Assembly: GCA_900543485.1 (NCBI GenBank) | Contig: UQRM01000047.1 | Coordinates: 1 to 13,389 of the forward strand | Length of the DNA stretch: 13,389 nucleotides | Direction: 5' to 3' | Source: an uncultured Eubacterium sp. | GTDB taxonomy: Bacteria > Bacillota > Clostridia > Peptostreptococcales > Anaerovoracaceae | In this document: positions 6,143-13,389 of the stretch, piece after piece | How positions within the stretch are numbered: the stretch's first letter is position 1 | Layout of the letters: every line of letters starts with the position of its first letter | Position numbers and translations under genes: made by a program | The notes under the pieces: model-generated | Database searches by the model: none | Told to the model about the DNA's origin: nothing | Seen by the model: the letters and a program-made list of their open reading frames with translations, nothing else

Positions 6143-7745
6143 AGACAAACCATCTCGCAGCCTTTGTCTTTCCGACACAATAAACTCGCCCTTCCTTACG
6201 AAGTTCGCGAATCAGCAATTGTATCTGATTTCGACTGTGTCCGGGCAGTACCTGCTGCAGTTCTTTAAATGGCGTGCCCTTATCACCGTTCATACGGATA
6301 TGCTTCATCAGCAATTCCTTATTCGTATCACGGTCCAATCCGACCATCCTCGTATGGACTCCCGCCTTCCCCGCCGCCGTATAGAGACCCCGTGCAAGAA
6401 CGTATCTGTTCCGACCGGCATGCTCCACTATTCCAAGCTCTACCAAACGCTTCAACCTCGTCCTCATATTCTCTGTCAGAGGTTTTTCATGATATAACGC
6501 GTCGATTGTTAAAAAGTCACTGGTCGAAAGTATCTCCAATTTTTCATTGCCTATTTTATTGATAACGGAAAGCATTTTCGTGTCCAATACCAATCCGTTT
6601 AACGTAATGCTCACAAAACTGTCATCGGTACCGCTGAAATCAGGAAGTGACTTGGCTTCCTTGACACTCAGTTCATACATCAGATTCATCCCCTGCCCGG
6701 AGCGTTCCACCAACCCGCAGAGGGCCAGTATCTCCGCAATACGCCGGTTTCTCGGCATCTGCCTGTCCAGAATATTGCTGAGCGATATCCCATTGGGGAA
6801 GCCGCCCGGACTCTCCACCGTAAGACGATCCTGGTACTGACGCACGAACACACTGCCGCCCATTTGATAATTCCTGTGGCTTACGGCGTTCAATACAGCT
6901 TCCCTCACTACTCGCTCATTGAAGGTCGGGATATCATATATGAAAAACCCTTCCTGGTAATGCTGATTATCGTTGCGAAGATTGATGAGTTCCCACAATC
7001 TATCGTAGTAGGAAAAGAAACCTGTTCTCAATTCTTCCCTTTGGCTTGCCGGACCTGAAGCTTCCGACGAACGATATTCAAATATAACTTCCGCCTGAGG
7101 CAAATGTTTTCTCAGAGCCTCTTTCTTTCCAAAAAGAATCAGGGCCGCATAAGTCACTCCCTCGTCAGTTACCGCTTCACAATCACAGAGAAGTTGCTCC
7201 GCCGACAAACTGATGAGTCTCTTATTCCCACTTTTTTCCATCCATCTGCTTCGGAAGTCCTCGATGGCCTCTTCGTCCAAATCATCCAGCTTTGCATCGG
7301 CACAGATGCTGCCTGAAAAATCGAAACCTGATTCCTCGTAGACTCTGCGGCGGATCTCCTCCGGCATGGGTATCAGACTGTCCCCTTCATACCACCAGGC
7401 AATCCCATCAAGCTGAACAGGTAAGCCAAGGGGACGGCTTGCAACATCAAATACAAGAACGCGCTTTCCATCACAATCGTAGAGCTGAAAATCAACGCTT
7501 ACCTTCAGCTTATCCATCAACCCCTTACGCGTACGTTCCGGCTGACCAAAGGCTTCACTCCCTACGACCCTTCGTGGACGTTTATCGGAAATGCCGAACA
7601 CCAATTTCCCTCCGCCACAATTGGCCAGAGCACAGCAACACCTGGCAGCTTCATTGGAATCGAACCGATTTTTGGCTTCTTTGAACTGTATCTGTTCTCC
7701 CTCTTTAGCGTTCAACAATTCCTCTACTGTAGTCAAATCATACAA
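6135..7745 (-). CDS. Schlafen AlbA_2 domain protein with GHKL-type ATPase and winged-helix regions
   Basis: This 536-residue protein has the layout of the COG2865-like family of predicted nucleic-acid-associated regulators. An AlbA_2/Schlafen N-terminal domain (about 1-125) carries EGEQIQFKEAKN (15-26) and FANxxGG-like ALANCGGGKLVFGISD (39-54). A GHKL ATPase-like region follows with an N-box EAVLNAVSHRNY (282-293), a G1-like ESPGGFPNGIS (311-321) and a G2-like RSGQGMNLMYE (348-358). The C-terminal third (about 395-536) looks like winged-helix segments (TRLKRLVELGIVEH, QIQLLIRELRKEGRV). The start is TTG at 7745, seven bases after GGAGG (7757-7753); no better ATG fits. It begins 24 bases after the sigH stop and is probably read through from that operon. 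Arg is mainly CGN and Ile often ATT, unlike neighbours that prefer AGA/AGG and ATA, which suggests transfer. The stop lies in the tandem repeat. Relatives occur as regulators and sometimes in defence loci. Its actual role here is unknown. Confidence 0.88.
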   Translation of the reverse strand: MYDLTTVEELLNAKEGEQIQFKEAKNRFDSNEAARCCCALANCGGGKLVFGISDKRPRRVVGSEAFGQPERTRKGLMDKLKVSVDFQLYDCDGKRVLVFDVASRPLGLPVQLDGIAWWYEGDSLIPMPEEIRRRVYEESGFDFSGSICADAKLDDLDEEAIEDFRSRWMEKSGNKRLISLSAEQLLCDCEAVTDEGVTYAALILFGKKEALRKHLPQAEVIFEYRSSEASGPASQREELRTGFFSYYDRLWELINLRNDNQHYQEGFFIYDIPTFNERVVREAVLNAVSHRNYQMGGSVFVRQYQDRLTVESPGGFPNGISLSNILDRQMPRNRRIAEILALCGLVERSGQGMNLMYELSVKEAKSLPDFSGTDDSFVSITLNGLVLDTKMLSVINKIGNEKLEILSTSDFLTIDALYHEKPLTENMRTRLKRLVELGIVEHAGRNRYVLARGLYTAAGKAGVHTRMVGLDRDTNKELLMKHIRMNGDKGTPFKELQQVLPGHSRNQIQLLIRELRKEGRVYCVGKTKAARWFVSD

Positions 7746-7769
7746 TTTGATCCCTCCCTACGACCATCT

Positions 7770-8390
7770 TCACTGCCACAGATAGTTGACGATCTTCTTC
7801 CGTGCTCTCTGCATGGCGTTATCTATGGATTTGACGCTCCTTCCCAGCTTCTCCGACACCTTTCCGTAATCACCGGTCTTGATCAGTTCATTTATCACTT
7901 GCATCTCAAAATCGCTGAATACATTGTCCCCATTATGAAGGATATATTCAGCGATGTCCTTGAAGACGAGCAGCTCCTCGGGGTTCTCTGTCATATTGGT
8001 CCTGATGGTGTCTGCGATGGTCACGTCTTCGTTCTCGTCTATCACCGGGTTATTGAGGGAAACGGATGTGTTGAGAGCCTTATGCTTGTCTCTTCCCGCC
8101 ATCCTTATGGCGCTTATTATCTGCCTCGTTATGCAAAGGCTGGCAAAGGTGCCGAAAGGTACCTCCTTGGCTGCGTCGAACTGCCTGATGGCTTTCAGCA
8201 ACCCTATCATTCCCTCCTGCACTATATCGTCCTCATCTGCCCCTGCCATATAGTACATCTTGGATTTCTTTCTGACGGTCTCCTTATACTTTCTCATCAG
8301 GGTCTCTTCGGCATCCAGGTCACCCTGCTGTGCCATCACCGCCAACCGATCGTCGGAATGGAGGCTATTTCCGTTATCGCTGTTTTTCAT
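7770..8390 (-). CDS. sigH: RNA polymerase sigma factor SigH family
   Basis: This 206-residue sigma-70 family protein matches SigH/Spo0H, the alternative sigma factor for early sporulation, competence and stationary-phase genes in Firmicutes. Region 2 is seen in KSKMYYMAGADEDDIVQEGM (42-61) and IGLLKAIRQFD (62-72), then FASLCITRQIISAIR (82-96) and DKHKALNTSVSLNNP (101-115). These segments are characteristic of SigH rather than SigA or SigF. Region 4.2 is the helix-turn-helix YGKVSEKLGRSVKSIDNAMQ (175-194). Length is near the usual 200-218 aa. The ATG at 8390 has GAGG five bases upstream and overlaps the rlmB 3' end by 17 bp. In Bacillus and many Clostridia sigH is followed by the rpmG/secE/nusG or tRNA-Thr/tuf region; here a Schlafen-type gene follows. 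The yacP (NYN domain) gene often found between rlmB and sigH is absent. Confidence 0.93.
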   Translation of the reverse strand: MKNSDNGNSLHSDDRLAVMAQQGDLDAEETLMRKYKETVRKKSKMYYMAGADEDDIVQEGMIGLLKAIRQFDAAKEVPFGTFASLCITRQIISAIRMAGRDKHKALNTSVSLNNPVIDENEDVTIADTIRTNMTENPEELLVFKDIAEYILHNGDNVFSDFEMQVINELIKTGDYGKVSEKLGRSVKSIDNAMQRARKKIVNYLWQ

Positions 8391-9117
8391 ATATATTCCT
8401 CTGTCTCACAACTTCGTATATCAGCACCGCTGCCGCGTTGGATGCGTTCAGAGAGCTTATGCGGCCCTTCATCGGTATGGAAACCGTAAAGTCGCACTTT
8501 TCCTTCACCAGCCTGCTTATACCCGTACCCTCGCCACCTATGACTACAGCCAGCGGCCCTGTCAGATCTCTGTCGTAATACATGTCTACCCCCATGTCGC
8601 AGGCAGCCGTCCATATGCCTCTTTCCTTGAGCTTCTCCAGCTCTGCCGCGATATTGGTGACCCTGGCGCAAAGCATGTATTCCGACGCTCCTGCCGATGT
8701 CTTGGCTACTGTCTCTGTGACCGATACCGAACGACGTTTCGGGATAACGATACCATGGACTCCGGCACATTCCGCCGTACGCATTATAGCGCCCAGATTG
8801 TGAGGATCCTCCAGTCCGTCCAGAACTACGATAAAAGGGTCCTCTCCCCGTTCTCTGGCTCTGTCAAGGATATCATCCACAGTGCAGTATCTGTGATCCG
8901 AAACTACCGCGATGACTCCTTGATGCGCCCCGCCCGAGGCGGTCTTGTCCATTCGTTTCTTTTCGCTGTAATATATTGGGATGCGCTTTTCCCTGGCTCT
9001 GGCCGCTATCTGCTTCACAGAACCTTCGGCTCCTTTCGCCAGGGTTATCTTCTCAATTTCTCTGCCGCTTTTCAACGCCTCAAGCACGGCGTTCCTTCCT
9101 ATTATTACCTCTGACAT
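8374..9117 (-). CDS. rlmB: 23S rRNA (guanosine-2'-O-)-methyltransferase, TrmH/SpoU family
   Basis: This 247-residue protein uses S-adenosylmethionine to methylate a ribose 2'-OH of 23S rRNA (G2251 for E. coli RlmB). The N-terminal substrate-binding domain starts EVIIGRNAVLEAL (3-15) with HQGVIAVVS (65-73). The C-terminal SPOUT knot has all three motifs: LDGLEDPHNLGAIMRTAE (99-116) with the conserved N and R, GGEGTGISRLV (194-204), and IPMKGRISSLNASNAAAV (214-231). Length is standard. The ATG at 9117 has only a modest AGGG upstream. It follows the dihydrofolate reductase gene by 38 bases and overlaps sigH, as in many Firmicutes. TrmH-family relatives acting on other sites are hard to exclude, but the gene order supports RlmB/YacO. 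Confidence 0.92.
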   Translation of the reverse strand: MSEVIIGRNAVLEALKSGREIEKITLAKGAEGSVKQIAARAREKRIPIYYSEKKRMDKTASGGAHQGVIAVVSDHRYCTVDDILDRARERGEDPFIVVLDGLEDPHNLGAIMRTAECAGVHGIVIPKRRSVSVTETVAKTSAGASEYMLCARVTNIAAELEKLKERGIWTAACDMGVDMYYDRDLTGPLAVVIGGEGTGISRLVKEKCDFTVSIPMKGRISSLNASNAAAVLIYEVVRQRNIYEKQR

Positions 9118-9155
9118 CGTACCCTGCCGGACACACGTTTCTTCGCCTGCCCGTC

Positions 9156-9638
9156 CTATCTGCTATACTTTAAAAATCTGTAAGCTATACCTTTTTCCTG
9201 CTGCATCTCACTTTCCCAGATGACCTTATATCCGGCAGCATCCAGATCAGGAAAGTATCTGTCAGCTTCAAACTCATCGTATATCTTAGTCACGTAGAAA
9301 CCATCGCAGTCTTCCATGAACTGCTCATATATCTGAGAACCACCCGCTATGAAAACATCTTCAGGATCGTATCCCGCTATGATTTCCATAACCTCGTCCT
9401 TAGAATGGCATATGATACAGCCGTTGGCTCCATACGCGGGATCTGACGTAAGGACTATATTAGTTCTGTCCGGGAGCGGCTTCCCTCCCGGAAACGATTC
9501 CAGGGTCTTCCGTCCGACTACGATGACCTTCCCCAGAGTCTTCTGCCTGTAGTATTTAAGGTCTCCCGGCAGATGTACCAGCAGGCTGCCGTCCTTTCCT
9601 ATGGCCCAGTTTTTATCCACTACAACTATCGCGTTCAT
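9156..9638 (-). CDS. folA: Dihydrofolate reductase
   Basis: This 160-residue enzyme reduces dihydrofolate with NADPH, regenerating tetrahydrofolate after the thymidylate synthase reaction. It shows WAIGKDGSLLVHLPGDLKYY (11-30) with the catalytic acid Asp26, and the NADPH-binding VVGRKTLESFPGG (40-52) followed by PLPDRTNIVLT (54-64). It also has VFIAGGSQIYEQF (95-107), where the GG pair belongs to the cofactor loop. Length is typical of chromosomal DHFR (159-170 aa). The ATG at 9638 has AGGAG five bases upstream. The gene begins 16 bases after thyA, the classic functional pair, because this type of thymidylate synthase produces dihydrofolate. Confidence 0.95.
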   Translation of the reverse strand: MNAIVVVDKNWAIGKDGSLLVHLPGDLKYYRQKTLGKVIVVGRKTLESFPGGKPLPDRTNIVLTSDPAYGANGCIICHSKDEVMEIIAGYDPEDVFIAGGSQIYEQFMEDCDGFYVTKIYDEFEADRYFPDLDAAGYKVIWESEMQQEKGIAYRFLKYSR

Positions 9639-9654
9639 ATCTTCTCCTGCCCTT

Positions 9655-10485
9655 CTATATGGCTACAGGTATGTTCTTTATCTGAGGGTTCTTCTGGTAA
9701 TCCTCCACCTTTATATCGTCCACCGTGAAGTCGTAGAAATCCTTCACCTCAGGATTCAGGCTGAACTTTGGCGCCGGATACTGCGGTCTCGATATCATCT
9801 CCCTGATTATCTCCACGTGCCTGTCGTATATATGGGCGTCGGCGATGACGTGCACCAGCTGCCCCGGCTTCAGTCCGGACACCTGGGCCAGCATGTGCAC
9901 CAGCACCGAGTACTGGACCACATTCCAGTTATTGGCCGCCAGTATATCCTGAGAGCGCTGGTTCAGTATGGCGTTGAGCCTGTCACCCGTCACATTGAAG
10001 GTCATACTGTAGGCGCACGGCTCCAGCCCCATTTCCATCAGATCGTTGAAATTATATATGTTGGTCATTATCCTTCTGGAATAAGGCGTGTTTTTCAGCT
10101 GCCACAGTACATTGTCCACCTGATCCATCTCTCCATGAGGAAACCTGTATTTGACTCCCAGCTGATATCCGTAAGCCTTGCCTATGGATCCGTTCTCGTC
10201 GGCCCACTGATCCCATATGTGGCTGCTGAGATCCTTTATGTTGTTGGATTTTCTCTGCCATATCCACAGCATTTCATCCACGGCCGACTTGATAGCCGTA
10301 GGCCGCAGCGTCAGCGCAGGGAATTCCTCCTGCAAATCGTATCTGTTGACTATCCCGAACTGCTTTATGGTGTGGGCAGGGATCCCGTCCTCCCATCTGG
10401 CTCTGACCACCTGTCCCTCGCTGGAAAAGCCGTTATCCAGGATGTCCCGGCACATATCCACAAACAGTTTATCCGCTCTGCTCAT
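9655..10485 (-). CDS. thyA: Thymidylate synthase ThyA, phi3T/Bacillus ThyA-like
   Basis: This 276-residue enzyme methylates dUMP to dTMP using methylene-tetrahydrofolate. Catalytic Cys157 lies in EPCAYSMTF; the usual PCH is PCA here. Other conserved parts are LNQRSQDILAANNWNVVQYS (174-193) with the Arg-Ser phosphate contact and Asn188, and ADAHIY (215-220). Segments such as MLWIWQRKSNNIKDL, HIWDQW, the DQVDNVLWQLKN stretch and NPEVKDFYDFTVDD resemble the phage phi3T/B. subtilis ThyA branch more than E. coli ThyA. In many Clostridia this slot holds the unrelated FAD enzyme thyX. I start at the ATG at 10485-10483, five bases from AAGGAGG (10497-10491). The adjacent ATG at 10488 is only two bases from it, and an upstream TTG at 10500 overlaps the ribosome binding site. 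It overlaps the mrnC end by 17 bp. Confidence 0.94.
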   Translation of the reverse strand: MSRADKLFVDMCRDILDNGFSSEGQVVRARWEDGIPAHTIKQFGIVNRYDLQEEFPALTLRPTAIKSAVDEMLWIWQRKSNNIKDLSSHIWDQWADENGSIGKAYGYQLGVKYRFPHGEMDQVDNVLWQLKNTPYSRRIMTNIYNFNDLMEMGLEPCAYSMTFNVTGDRLNAILNQRSQDILAANNWNVVQYSVLVHMLAQVSGLKPGQLVHVIADAHIYDRHVEIIREMISRPQYPAPKFSLNPEVKDFYDFTVDDIKVEDYQKNPQIKNIPVAI

Positions 10486-10879
10486 CATTTCCTCCTTCAA
10501 CGATAGCTATAGCTTCTTCTATAACCTGACCCAGCCTTTCCGTTTCACCTGCCAGATACAGGTACCCTACAAGAGCTTCGAAAGCCGTCGCCCATTTGTA
10601 AGTCACCGGGTCGGCGTTCCTGGCCTTGGTAGTGAATTTCTTGTTTCTGGCTCGTTTCACCAGCCTCTGCTCCTCCTCCGACAGTCCGTCAAACATGTTC
10701 TTTATTATCTTCGCCTGAGCCTGAGCTTTTACAAAAGCTGTCGCCGTACGATGAAGCCAATTGGCATCATAAGGTCGCTTTCTTATTATGTGTTCCCTCA
10801 CCGCCTGTTCGTACACGGCGTCACCCATATATGCCAGCACGGTGGTATTGATGTCCTTTGGATTTTCCATTACCGGCAT
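10469..10879 (-). CDS. mrnC: Mini-ribonuclease III
   Basis: This 136-residue protein is the compact RNase III catalytic domain without a double-stranded RNA-binding domain. In B. subtilis it trims 23S rRNA precursor ends as a homodimer. The signature LAYMGDAVYEQAVREHI (15-31) holds the catalytic acidic residues Asp20 and Glu24. The AKIIKNMFDGLSEEE, ARNKK and TTKARNADPVTYKWATAFEA segments (61-102), plus LVGYLYLAG (103-111), carry the second half of the site. The ATG at 10879 uses AAGGAG in the last codons of cysS four bases upstream. An internal ATG (codon 4) is a less likely alternative. It lies one base after cysS and is followed by thyA, the usual cysS-mrnC order of Firmicutes. Confidence 0.93.
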   Translation of the reverse strand: MPVMENPKDINTTVLAYMGDAVYEQAVREHIIRKRPYDANWLHRTATAFVKAQAQAKIIKNMFDGLSEEEQRLVKRARNKKFTTKARNADPVTYKWATAFEALVGYLYLAGETERLGQVIEEAIAIVEGGNDEQSG

Positions 10880-10880
10880 C

Positions 10881-12278
10881 TTACTCCTTGATTATCTGGA
10901 CGCCCTGCGGAGTATCCTTCAGCGTGATACCTCTCTCCTTCAGCATATCTCTTATCTCATCGGCTCGCGCAAAATTCCTGGCTTTTCTTGCCTCCTGCCT
11001 CTCATCGACAAGCTTCTGTATCTCATCATCTATCTCATCGTCAGCGTCCTGCTGGAGAAGGCCCACTACCGTAGCCAACTCCATCAGCGTATCCAGGCTC
11101 TTCTGGGCGAATTCCCTGCTGGCTCCGTCTTTCACCGCGGTGTTTATGGCCGTCACCAGCTCGAATATGGCTGAGATGGCGTCTGCCGTATTGAGGTCGT
11201 CGTCCATGGCCGCGATGAATTCCTCTCTGTATTTATCATATCCGTCCAGCGCCGCTTTTTCATCGTCCGTCATCTCTCCGCCGCTGTTGGCTATGAGATG
11301 CTTCAGATTTTCCTTGGCATTTTCCATCCTGGCAAGTCCGGCTTTCGCCTGCTCCATCAACGCATCGCTGAAGTTGATCGGATTCCTGTAGTGGCCCGAC
11401 AGCAGGAAGAATCTTATGACTTCACCGCTATAATCCTCGAGGATATCTCTTACCGTAAAGAAATTTCCTTTGGATTTTGACATCTTCTCATTGTCTATGG
11501 TGATATAGCCGTTATGCATCCAGTAGTTGGCAAACGGTACTCCATTGCAGCATTCCGACTGAGCTATCTCGTTCTCATGGTGCGGGAACTGAAGATCCTG
11601 GCCTCCGGCATGGATATCTATCGTGTCGCCCAGATGCTTCTTGGCCATAGCGGAGCACTCGATGTGCCAGCCGGGTCTTCCCTTTCCCCACGGGCAGTCC
11701 CATGCTATCTCGTCTTCTTCCTTCTGAGCCTTCCAGAGGGCGAAATCGAGCGGATCCTCTTTTATCTCTCCCACAGCTATCCTGGCTCCAGCCTCCAGAT
11801 CCTCTATGTTCTGCTTGGAGAGCTTGCCATAGCCCTTGAATTTCCTCGTGGAAAAATACACGTCTCCATTGACCTCGTAGGCATATCCTCTGTCGATGAG
11901 CGTGCTGACGAAATCTATTATCTCCGGGATATGCTCCGACACCTTAGGATGTACGTCGGCCTTCTTCACATTGAGGGCCGCCGCGTCCTTGAAATATTCA
12001 GCGATATACTTTTCGCTTATCTCAGGAGCCGTCACTCCTTCCTCTCTGGCTTTGTTTATTATCTTATCGTCCACGTCAGTGAAGTTCTGGACGAATTTCA
12101 CCTTATAACCTCTGTATTCCAGATATTTTCTGAGAGTATCGAAAACCACGAAGGGTCTGGCATTCCCGATGTGGAAATAATTATACACAGTCGGCCCGCA
12201 AACGTATATCCTGGCTTTCCCTTCTTCTATCGGTTTGAATTCTTCTTTTTTCCTCGTAAGTGTATTATATATCCTCAT
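10881..12278 (-). CDS. cysS: Cysteinyl-tRNA synthetase
   Basis: This 465-residue class I synthetase charges tRNA-Cys with cysteine. The Rossmann core shows [19 protein letters not shown] (25-43), with the HIGH-type signature HIGN at 36-39 and zinc ligand Cys27. Further ligands and core motifs are GWHIECSAM (203-211, Cys208) and [20 protein letters not shown] (223-242) with its His pair. The KMSKSKGN loop is at 265-272. The C-terminal helical tRNA-binding domain ends with [20 protein letters not shown] and then [17 protein letters not shown]. Length is the standard 460-470 aa. The ATG at 12278 overlaps the cysE stop (ATGA) with GGAGGAG just upstream, so translation is coupled to cysE. The pairing links cysteine precursor supply to its use in translation. 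Confidence 0.97.
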   Translation of the reverse strand: MRIYNTLTRKKEEFKPIEEGKARIYVCGPTVYNYFHIGNARPFVVFDTLRKYLEYRGYKVKFVQNFTDVDDKIINKAREEGVTAPEISEKYIAEYFKDAAALNVKKADVHPKVSEHIPEIIDFVSTLIDRGYAYEVNGDVYFSTRKFKGYGKLSKQNIEDLEAGARIAVGEIKEDPLDFALWKAQKEEDEIAWDCPWGKGRPGWHIECSAMAKKHLGDTIDIHAGGQDLQFPHHENEIAQSECCNGVPFANYWMHNGYITIDNEKMSKSKGNFFTVRDILEDYSGEVIRFFLLSGHYRNPINFSDALMEQAKAGLARMENAKENLKHLIANSGGEMTDDEKAALDGYDKYREEFIAAMDDDLNTADAISAIFELVTAINTAVKDGASREFAQKSLDTLMELATVVGLLQQDADDEIDDEIQKLVDERQEARKARNFARADEIRDMLKERGITLKDTPQGVQIIKE

Positions 12279-13123
12279 TTTTCTCCTCCGCTTTCTCCAT
12301 CTATACTTTCCGTCCCAATGGCGTCATCTGCGTTCGTAACATCCACAGCTTCCGCGCCTTCCTCTCTGTCCGGCCGGCCTTTTCCCTGAGAATCCTCATC
12401 ATATATAGGCACAAATTTACCTTCCTGCATTTCCTTCACGATGCTTGAATACTGACAATCATCATCGCAGCGCACATGAGCTTCCTCACCGAACTTCTCG
12501 ATGAACAGTTCCTCCAGCTCTACTACCCTACGCCTGAGACATTCCAGCTCCACCGCTACAGGATCCGGCATATCCACCTGGTCGAGATCCTTCGTCGGCT
12601 TGCCGTGCCGTCTCACTATAGTCCCCGGTATACCCACCACGGTACACCCGTCAGGAACTTCCTTCAGCACCACCGAACCTGCGCCGATCTTCACATCATC
12701 GCCCACTTTGAAAGGCCCCAGCACCTTGGCTCCACTGCTGATGACCACTCTGCTGCCGATAGTCGGATGACGCTTCCCAACGTCCTTTCCCGTACCTCCC
12801 AAAGTCACTCCCTGGTAAATAGTAACATCATCGCCGATCTCCGTAGTTTCCCCTATTATGACAGCCATCCCGTGGTCGATAAAACATCTGCGCCCGATCT
12901 CCGCGCCGGGATGTATCTCTATTCCTGTGAACCAGCGCGAAAGCTGAGATATTATCCTTGCCAGCATTTTAGCATTACGCTTATACAGCCAATGCGCCGG
13001 TTTATGCCATATGAGGGCCCATATGCCGGGATAACAGAGAAGAACCTCGATGCTGGATCTTGCCGCCGGGTCCCTCTCAAGTACTGCCTTTATATCTTCT
13101 CTTACATCTCTGAAAAATGCCAT
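12275..13123 (-). CDS. cysE: Serine O-acetyltransferase with acidic C-terminal tail
   Basis: This enzyme acetylates serine with acetyl-CoA to give O-acetylserine, the precursor of cysteine. A helical N-terminal domain (1-65) precedes a left-handed beta helix of hexapeptide repeats (about 66-172). The helix carries [20 protein letters not shown] (69-88) and [10 protein letters not shown] (90-99), [10 protein letters not shown] (103-112) and [11 protein letters not shown] (147-157), with the catalytic Asp-His pair. The family's conserved [12 protein letters not shown] (179-190) follows. The usual protein ends near 215-225 residues. Here about 60 more residues follow, including CDDDC and an acidic, low-complexity end rich in D, E, G and S, probably disordered. 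The ATG at 13123-13121 has AAGGA (13135-13131) seven bases upstream. It is the first gene of the operon. I see no T-box in its leader. Confidence 0.95.
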   Translation of the reverse strand: MAFFRDVREDIKAVLERDPAARSSIEVLLCYPGIWALIWHKPAHWLYKRNAKMLARIISQLSRWFTGIEIHPGAEIGRRCFIDHGMAVIIGETTEIGDDVTIYQGVTLGGTGKDVGKRHPTIGSRVVISSGAKVLGPFKVGDDVKIGAGSVVLKEVPDGCTVVGIPGTIVRRHGKPTKDLDQVDMPDPVAVELECLRRRVVELEELFIEKFGEEAHVRCDDDCQYSSIVKEMQEGKFVPIYDEDSQGKGRPDREEGAEAVDVTNADDAIGTESIDGESGGEK

Positions 13124-13151
13124 TTTCGTTTCCTTCTATAACACATGATTT

Positions 13152-13167
13152 CCGGTCTGCCCACCGG
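13152..13167 (-). other. Small hairpin in the cysE 5' leader
   Basis: CCGGT and ACCGG are exact complements around six bases, about 15 bases upstream of the cysE ribosome binding site. It could form in the mRNA leader. It lacks a T-run and is too weak and too short to be called a riboswitch or terminator. Confidence 0.35.
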
Positions 13168-13250
13168 CCATCCTGCACGTCCCACAAGCGCCGCGCCGAC
13201 TTTTCTCCTGCCATATCCGTGATATGTACAGATGAGCATACCTAGTCATT

Positions 13251-13279
13251 ATGATATCATATCTATTCGCCGGATTCAA
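13251..13279 (-). promoter_or_regulatory. Likely promoter of the cysE-cysS-mrnC-thyA-folA-rlmB-sigH operon
   Basis: On the minus strand TTGAAT (13279-13274), a 17-base spacer and TATCAT (13256-13251, five of six) form a reasonable sigma-A promoter. The start would be near 13244, giving a leader of about 120 bases. The -10 box lies within the perfect palindrome ATGATATCAT (13251-13260), which could be a binding site. No ORF in the rest of this upstream region (13280-13389) looks like a gene. Confidence 0.55.
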
Positions 13280-13389
13280 TGAAGGTTCACAAAAATCGGA
13301 CATGATGGGAATAGAGGTATATACTATAAGACATGGGATCAATCACTATAAAGGGGTCACAATACGGATATGAACGATAGTTTTATAAG

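Noticed and set aside
8260..9114. 284-codon open frame on the plus strand
   Set aside because: It is opposite rlmB and the start of sigH, both clearly real, and is a shadow frame.
11514..12389. 291-codon open frame on the plus strand
   Set aside because: It is opposite the catalytic core of cysS. No independent evidence of coding.
13136..13342. 68-codon open frame upstream of cysE
   Set aside because: It spans the predicted cysE promoter, has no family resemblance and uses rare-looking composition. Probably not a gene.
13124..13389. T-box for tRNA-Cys upstream of cysE-cysS
   Set aside because: No AGGGTGG-ACCGCG motif or terminator/antiterminator pair is present in the leader, so I do not call one.

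Overview
The window is about 13.4 kb, and every credible gene lies on the minus strand, so it reads from right to left. It looks like a chromosomal segment of a Gram-positive anaerobe of the Clostridia. The evidence is a SigH-family sigma factor, Mini-ribonuclease III, a transcriptional T-box leader, strong AGGAGG-type ribosome binding sites, the core order cysE-cysS-mrnC-(thymidylate genes)-rlmB-sigH, and a tRNA-Thr directly before tuf. The genus cannot be fixed from the sequence. Most genes prefer ATA for Ile, AGA/AGG for Arg and CTG for Leu.

Right half (13389 down to 7770): a 266-base upstream region with a plausible promoter leads into a tightly packed housekeeping run. It contains serine acetyltransferase (cysE), cysteinyl-tRNA synthetase (cysS), Mini-RNase III (mrnC), a thymidylate synthase resembling phage phi3T/Bacillus ThyA, dihydrofolate reductase, 23S rRNA 2'-O-methyltransferase (rlmB) and sigH. 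Four of the six junctions overlap or nearly touch, so this is probably one operon. It joins cysteine supply with Cys-tRNA charging, dTMP synthesis with folate recycling, and rRNA maturation with modification.

Middle (7745 down to 5610): 24 bases after sigH comes a Schlafen/AlbA_2-GHKL putative ATP-binding regulator with a TTG start and codon use unlike its neighbours. Its stop codon lies inside a 31-bp tandem repeat (2.5 copies). An AT-rich spacer with an inverted repeat follows, then a near-consensus promoter and a T-box riboswitch. The T-box motif reads TGGC, which predicts a tRNA with discriminator G, as in tRNA-Asn.

Left half (5609 down to 1): the T-box leads into asnB, type III glutamine synthetase (glnN) and purF, which are spaced or overlapped like one operon linking Gln production to Gln-dependent amidotransferases. 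purF is broken: roughly 77 bp encoding the PRPP-binding loop are missing and the C-terminal part is in another frame. Between purF and the tRNA (229-571) lie a relic of a TRAP transporter large subunit (dctM) and the tRNA promoter; I see nothing else there. tRNA-Thr(GGU) and the first 25 codons of tuf end the window.

The most notable overall picture is that the usual clostridial neighbourhood sigH - tRNA-Thr - tuf is split by about 7.5 kb carrying the Schlafen gene, repeats, an Asn-type T-box operon, a decayed purF and a transporter relic. This looks like a site that gains and loses accessory DNA. I found no CRISPR array, insertion sequence or convincing new multi-gene system.
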